Shown piece by piece: positions 60,931 to 64,000 of a stretch of DNA of 64,000 bases. The notes below the pieces were generated by a model that worked only from the letters and a program-made list of their open reading frames with translations, searched no databases and was not told the origin of the DNA. Source of the stretch: Bin87 sp965197635 (lineage in GTDB: Bacteria; Chloroflexota; Dehalococcoidia; Lucifugimonadales; UBA3495). A program made the translations under genes and the position numbers. The stretch's first letter is position 1, and every line of letters starts with the position of its first letter. The DNA lies in contig CBDANN010000008.1 of the NCBI GenBank assembly GCA_965197635.1, forward strand, positions 868,001 to 932,000. Reading direction: 5' to 3'.

Positions 60931-61082
60931 TTCGGGGCGCCGTCGAGCGCGGTGGATTAGTTGCCGGTCTGTACTAATCCCGCCGACGGCCCCCAATCAA
61001 TCGGGGAACCAAATCAGCACGACTGGATCGTGGTCGTGGTCGTGGTCGTCGCCTAAGGTGGAGCCAAACGCTACGTCCCAGG

Positions 61083-61433
61083 GTGGCGAAGCAGACACAG
61101 ACGCCAACCAGAACCGGGTGCTCGTCCACGGCCTCGAGATCCTCGAACATACCTGCGAGCGAGGACTTCTGGGCGAACTCAATGCCCGCGTTGAACGACG
61201 CGGACCTCGGCCCAGCAATGGCGCCAGACACGCACGCGGCTTTGCCCCAGCAATTGGGACGATTCCCATTCTGGCAGGGCGAGCTGGAACCCATCCCAGC
61301 CTTACGCAACATCTACGAGAACGCGTCCCAGAGTGCCTCGGACATTTACCTTGGAAAAGAACCTGGTGACGACGCTGAAGCCAATCGGAGCCGAGAAATC
61401 AACAAAGCCCTCGAGGTCCCCGAAAGAACCTGA
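61083..61433 (+). pseudogene. Decayed copy of the SWIM protein C-terminus
   Basis: The frame contains DFWANSMPALNDADLGPAM and APDTHAALPQQLGRFPFWQG, matching DVFWANPLPALADADLGAAT and VPDMHAALPQQLGRFPFWQG of the SWIM gene at 59180-60028. The zinc finger and N-terminus are missing. It marks a former second SWIM gene or a segmental duplication of the helicase/SWIM module. Confidence 0.85.
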
Positions 61434-61650
61434 CGTGGGCCAAGTTTTCACCGCCACGCCCACGAAGACCGGCGTCAGAACGCCTTTTATCGCCCTAAAC
61501 GACAACAGGCCCTGAGGTACCCAAAGGCCGTAGAACGCGCCCGGGCGCCGTTTCTGCCGGAAACTGGGGCTTTCCGCAGCAGACTCGCCAAGCGGACTAC
61601 CACTGACCAACGGCGACTGCGACATCCCCGACGCCATTTGCCAACAGGCA

Positions 61651-62535
61651 TCACCCGTCCAGGTCCCCGCCCAGGAAATCCCTTCCGACGGAACGCGCAC
61701 TCTCCATCACGGAGAAACTGCCCGCCGCTGGATCGACTACCAAATCCCCCGGCTCGGTGACCGCCCCAATCAGCGCAGCCTGCAGGCCAACCGGCTTCTG
61801 ATGAATATGTGGCCTCCCACTGGGCAACCTCTCCGACCAAAAATCGGGAAGGTCATGCCCTTTCCAAACGCCGTTCAAACGGCAAGGCGACTTCTGGGCG
61901 ACCAGCAGATACTCAGCGCGACGCCGAGTTCGATAGCCCATCCCCATCCTTCCCTTATCCCACGTGACCAAGTCAACCGTCTCCAGCGGAAACTGCGCGA
62001 ACCAACTGGTACACCCTGAACAGAGGTGGAACTTGTCCGTCCACAGGAACAGGTAACCACTCGGACGCAGGATCCTGGCTATCTCACCAAGGAACCGACG
62101 AATAACCGGTTCAGGCATCTGAACCATTGAGGCCCTGGCCCGCCCCCGCGCTTTCCCTTCATTCCCGTACGCGAGCTTATCAAGCACGCCCCTGTACTGC
62201 GGGTCGAAGAACACCGCCGGAACGGCATCATCCGCCAGGGTGGCCATCAAATCGAGCCCGTCCATCCTGTGCCTGACATTGAGCTCCAGCGGTGGACTCA
62301 AATGCCCGTCAACAAGAGACAGCACATCCTCACCTTGACGAACTGCGCCACTGGGTTTCAAACCATCCAATTCGACCATCTGCACCACGCGCTGCTGAGA
62401 ATAAACCGTAAGCACACGGCCCGTCGCGGCTCCATCGTCAGCAAAATACCCTCGGGCCCTTCGATGCTCCCCATCAAACTGGGCAGGCCGGTGGGTAGAC
62501 TTTTCCCGACTGGGAGACCGTGTCGTAATTAACAT
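61651..62535 (-). CDS. DNA methyltransferase (N4/N6, DPQY type)
   Basis: The 294-aa protein has motif IV DPQY (AVFFDPQYRGVLDKLAYGNE) before motif I near the C-terminus (LVVDPAAGSFSVMESARSVG), the circular order of beta-class N6_N4 methylases. LWTDKFHLCSG and MGYRTRRRAEYLLVAQK fit the family core. DPQY rather than DPPY is unusual. The start is uncertain (62535 ATG has GGAG immediately adjacent; 62379 is an alternative). It is presumably the modification enzyme of the surrounding island, though no matching endonuclease is adjacent. Confidence 0.82.
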   Translation of the reverse strand: MLITTRSPSREKSTHRPAQFDGEHRRARGYFADDGAATGRVLTVYSQQRVVQMVELDGLKPSGAVRQGEDVLSLVDGHLSPPLELNVRHRMDGLDLMATLADDAVPAVFFDPQYRGVLDKLAYGNEGKARGRARASMVQMPEPVIRRFLGEIARILRPSGYLFLWTDKFHLCSGCTSWFAQFPLETVDLVTWDKGRMGMGYRTRRRAEYLLVAQKSPCRLNGVWKGHDLPDFWSERLPSGRPHIHQKPVGLQAALIGAVTEPGDLVVDPAAGSFSVMESARSVGRDFLGGDLDG

Positions 62536-62546
62536 CTCCCTGCTCG

Positions 62547-62672
62547 AAGATCAAGCCGCACCCCACCGCCGAAACCGGCGAACAGGCAATCCACACGATC
62601 TCGCTGACAGTCAAGTCCGGCACCGCCGAGGTAGTGACTCAGTTTGAAATGGGGTATCAGGAAATCGAATAG
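62547..62672 (+). pseudogene. C-terminal fragment of an unidentified gene
   Basis: A 41-codon frame reads KIKPHPTAETGEQAIHTISL and then TVKSGTAEVVTQFEMGYQEI before TAG. The composition looks like a real protein end. No start exists; it is wedged between the methyltransferase start and the IS1380 fragment. Confidence 0.3.
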
Positions 62673-62692
62673 CAGGCCGGTTGCGCCGGCCA

Positions 62693-63179
62693 GCCAAATC
62701 ACGGCTCATCCGATCCGGCTGCCGCACGTGGCCCCACCGGAAACTCCGCAGGAAGGTCCCCAGCGTGGATGGCACCTTGACCACACAGCCAACAGCAGCA
62801 GTCCCGCCAGCGCGCAGCGCATCGGCGTCGTCTCGTCAATGCAGTCGCCACCGGCCAGCGCCGACGCCACCAGCGTCAGCAGCTTGTCTCCCGCATTCGC
62901 CCGACCCGGCGCATCTCCCAGGTCAACATGGCGGTCTACCAGCTCTCCCAGTCCCAAATGGTGGGCCAGGGTGACCGGCAGCAGCAGTCCAGCATTGGCC
63001 ACCAGCCGGTGATCATCGAAGGCGACGTGGATGCGGTCGGGACGCTCGCGTGGTAGCATCCGATGGGTGCTCCTTGCTTCAGGGTGGTTTTGTGTTTCAA
63101 AAACCATTATCCCCGAAGCCGGGAGCACTTTCTCATCCCTTCAGCACGCCGACACACTCATCCTTTCGGTGGATTGGGG
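62693..63179 (-). pseudogene. IS1380-type element, copy C, truncated remnant
   Basis: Only the right end and the N-terminal ~125 residues of the transposase remain: MLPRERPDRIHVAFDDHRLV from ATG 63059 and LGLGELVDRHVDLGDAPGRA. A shift near 62835 (ETTPMRCALAG) breaks the frame. The terminal repeat ends GGATTGGGG at 63179 and is followed by TTTAG. It is more diverged than copies A and B, so it is older. Confidence 0.85.
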
Positions 63180-63535
63180 TTTAGAATTCCTGACCAAGGG
63201 GGAAAATGCCCTTTCACGGTACCCTGCCCGCGCACCACGAGCGTTACCCTGACCTGAGTTCCAGGTTGGCACGGAGCGATCCCCTCTGCGGCAAGGCGCT
63301 CCGTGGCTTACCGTGGTTCTGTATGACGATGAATAATGCTCGCATAAGCTGGGGAAGGGTGAAATCGAACCTGAAGACGGGGGGATGATTGTTGACAGGC
63401 TTCCAGGGGCGGGCGTACTCTCCTCTCGTTTCATCGGATAAGGCCGGGACCGGTGGAAATGGAAAATCTCGATTCAAATCCCGCCGATCCAGGAAGTCTA
63501 CAGCAGGAAGTCTACAGTCAGAGGAGAAGAGCCTC
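63180..63535. other. Intergenic region upstream of amidase
   Basis: No gene is seen. Near the end a 15-base unit (AGGAAGTCTACAGC/T) is repeated in tandem (63491-63519), just before the amidase ribosome site. The promoter of the amidase presumably lies here. Confidence 0.4.
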
Positions 63536-64000
63536 ATGCACGCAGTACCTGACGTCGATGAAGTGGTGGCCGTGGCCAAGGAGTTGGGGATTCACCTGAG
63601 TCCCGATGAGGCCGTTAAGTACCAGAAGTACCTGGTGGAACAGCTGGGACAGTTGGACACCTTCGTGCAGGCCCGGTTGGAGGAGCCCAAACCTCCGATG
63701 GTCTCTACCGCCCGCGAGCCCGGGTACCGGCCGAGCGCGGAAGAAGACCCGCTCAACGCCTGGATGTGGAAATGCCGAATCGAAGGGGCGGCCGAAGGTC
63801 TGCTTGCCGGCAAGACCGTCAGTTACAAGGACCACGTCGCCGTGGCAGGCATACCCATGAGCTTCGGCTCCTTCGCCCTCGAAGGCTTCATCCCCGACTT
63901 CGACGCAACTGTCGTCACCCGGGTGCTGAAGGAGGGGGGCACGATCATCGGCAAGAACGTCATGAACGGCCTGAGTGGAGGCTTCGGCACCGGCGGCGCC
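63536..64000 (+). CDS. Amidase signature family enzyme, N-terminal part (cut by window end)
   Basis: The frame is open to the window end (155 codons). ATG 63536 follows CAGAGGAGAAGAGCCTC. Landmarks are an N-terminal helical region, then LLAGKTVSYKDHVAVAGIPM, where the Lys of VSYKDH is the first member of the Ser-cisSer-Lys triad (family: K in GVKD), and GGTIIGKNVMNGLSGGF, ending just before the catalytic Ser region. These enzymes hydrolyse amides, for example aryl or aliphatic amides or amino acid amides; the substrate is unknown. Confidence 0.88.
   Translation, partial: MHAVPDVDEVVAVAKELGIHLSPDEAVKYQKYLVEQLGQLDTFVQARLEEPKPPMVSTAREPGYRPSAEEDPLNAWMWKCRIEGAAEGLLAGKTVSYKDHVAVAGIPMSFGSFALEGFIPDFDATVVTRVLKEGGTIIGKNVMNGLSGGFGTGGA

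Noticed and set aside
1..64000. tRNA, rRNA or prophage genes
   Set aside because: I saw no tRNA cloverleaf, rRNA segment, or phage structural, terminase or integrase gene by eye. A tRNAscan run would be needed to exclude tRNA genes firmly.

Overview
The window looks like a piece of a high-GC, free-living or host-associated heterotroph. The enzyme mix resembles what is described for marine and sponge-associated Chloroflexota (SAR202/Dehalococcoidia-like): paired acyl-CoA dehydrogenases, a luciferase-like monooxygenase, a fused HyuA-HyuB hydantoinase/oxoprolinase, a PEP mutase/isocitrate lyase-type enzyme, a fumarylacetoacetate hydrolase family protein, a D-2-hydroxyacid dehydrogenase, RidA and VOC proteins. 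That taxonomic guess is inference; there is no rRNA or clean marker in the window. Two stretches (about 5.4-8.9 kb and 19.7-22 kb) are visibly more AT-rich than the rest and carry transferred defence-type genes.

Layout. 0-3.5 kb: end of a thymidylate kinase gene, two small membrane proteins, two adjacent acyl-CoA dehydrogenases. 3.7-4.9 kb: decayed IS4-like and IS256-like transposases. 5.1-8.9 kb: a small unknown gene, then a ParA-like ATPase plus HEPN-domain operon interrupted by an intact IS1380-type element. 9-19.7 kb: catabolic block (decayed DUF1932 dehydrogenase, two-domain sulfurtransferase, flavin monooxygenase, LUD protein, OsmC-like protein, PEP mutase-like enzyme, fused HyuAB). 19.9-22 kb: compact type II restriction-modification operon. 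22-31 kb: FAH, D-2-hydroxyacid dehydrogenase, TypA/BipA, RidA, VOC, sensor kinase. 31.2-38.3 kb: IS-rich zone with two IS701-type copies flanking a truncated repeat-rich surface protein, MITEs and an IS630 copy. 38.6-41.4 kb: pdxA-proC-yggT-kinase housekeeping run. 41.4-44.3 kb: McrBC. 45.1-50.2 kb: IS66, MITE, second IS1380 copy and a truncated IS630. 50.2-62.7 kb: a second defence-like island (GmrSD-type DUF262/DUF1524 protein, EEP nuclease-fold protein, unknown 279-aa protein, SNF2 helicase, SWIM zinc-finger protein, HicBA-like pair, DNA methyltransferase) with duplicated gene tails. The window ends in the start of an amidase.

The most notable signal is the OsmC-like gene on the minus strand at 12819-13346. 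It has one in-frame TGA exactly where the family has its first catalytic cysteine, followed 19 nt later by a small hairpin with a GGU apical loop. This is the geometry of a bacterial selenocysteine insertion element, so the gene probably encodes a selenoprotein. Second is the ParA-like ATPase/HEPN operon: removing the IS and one copy of its 5-bp target duplication rejoins the ATPase reading frame. Many defence genes here (HEPN, McrB, SNF2, EEP) carry single-base frameshifts, which may be real decay or sequencing indels.
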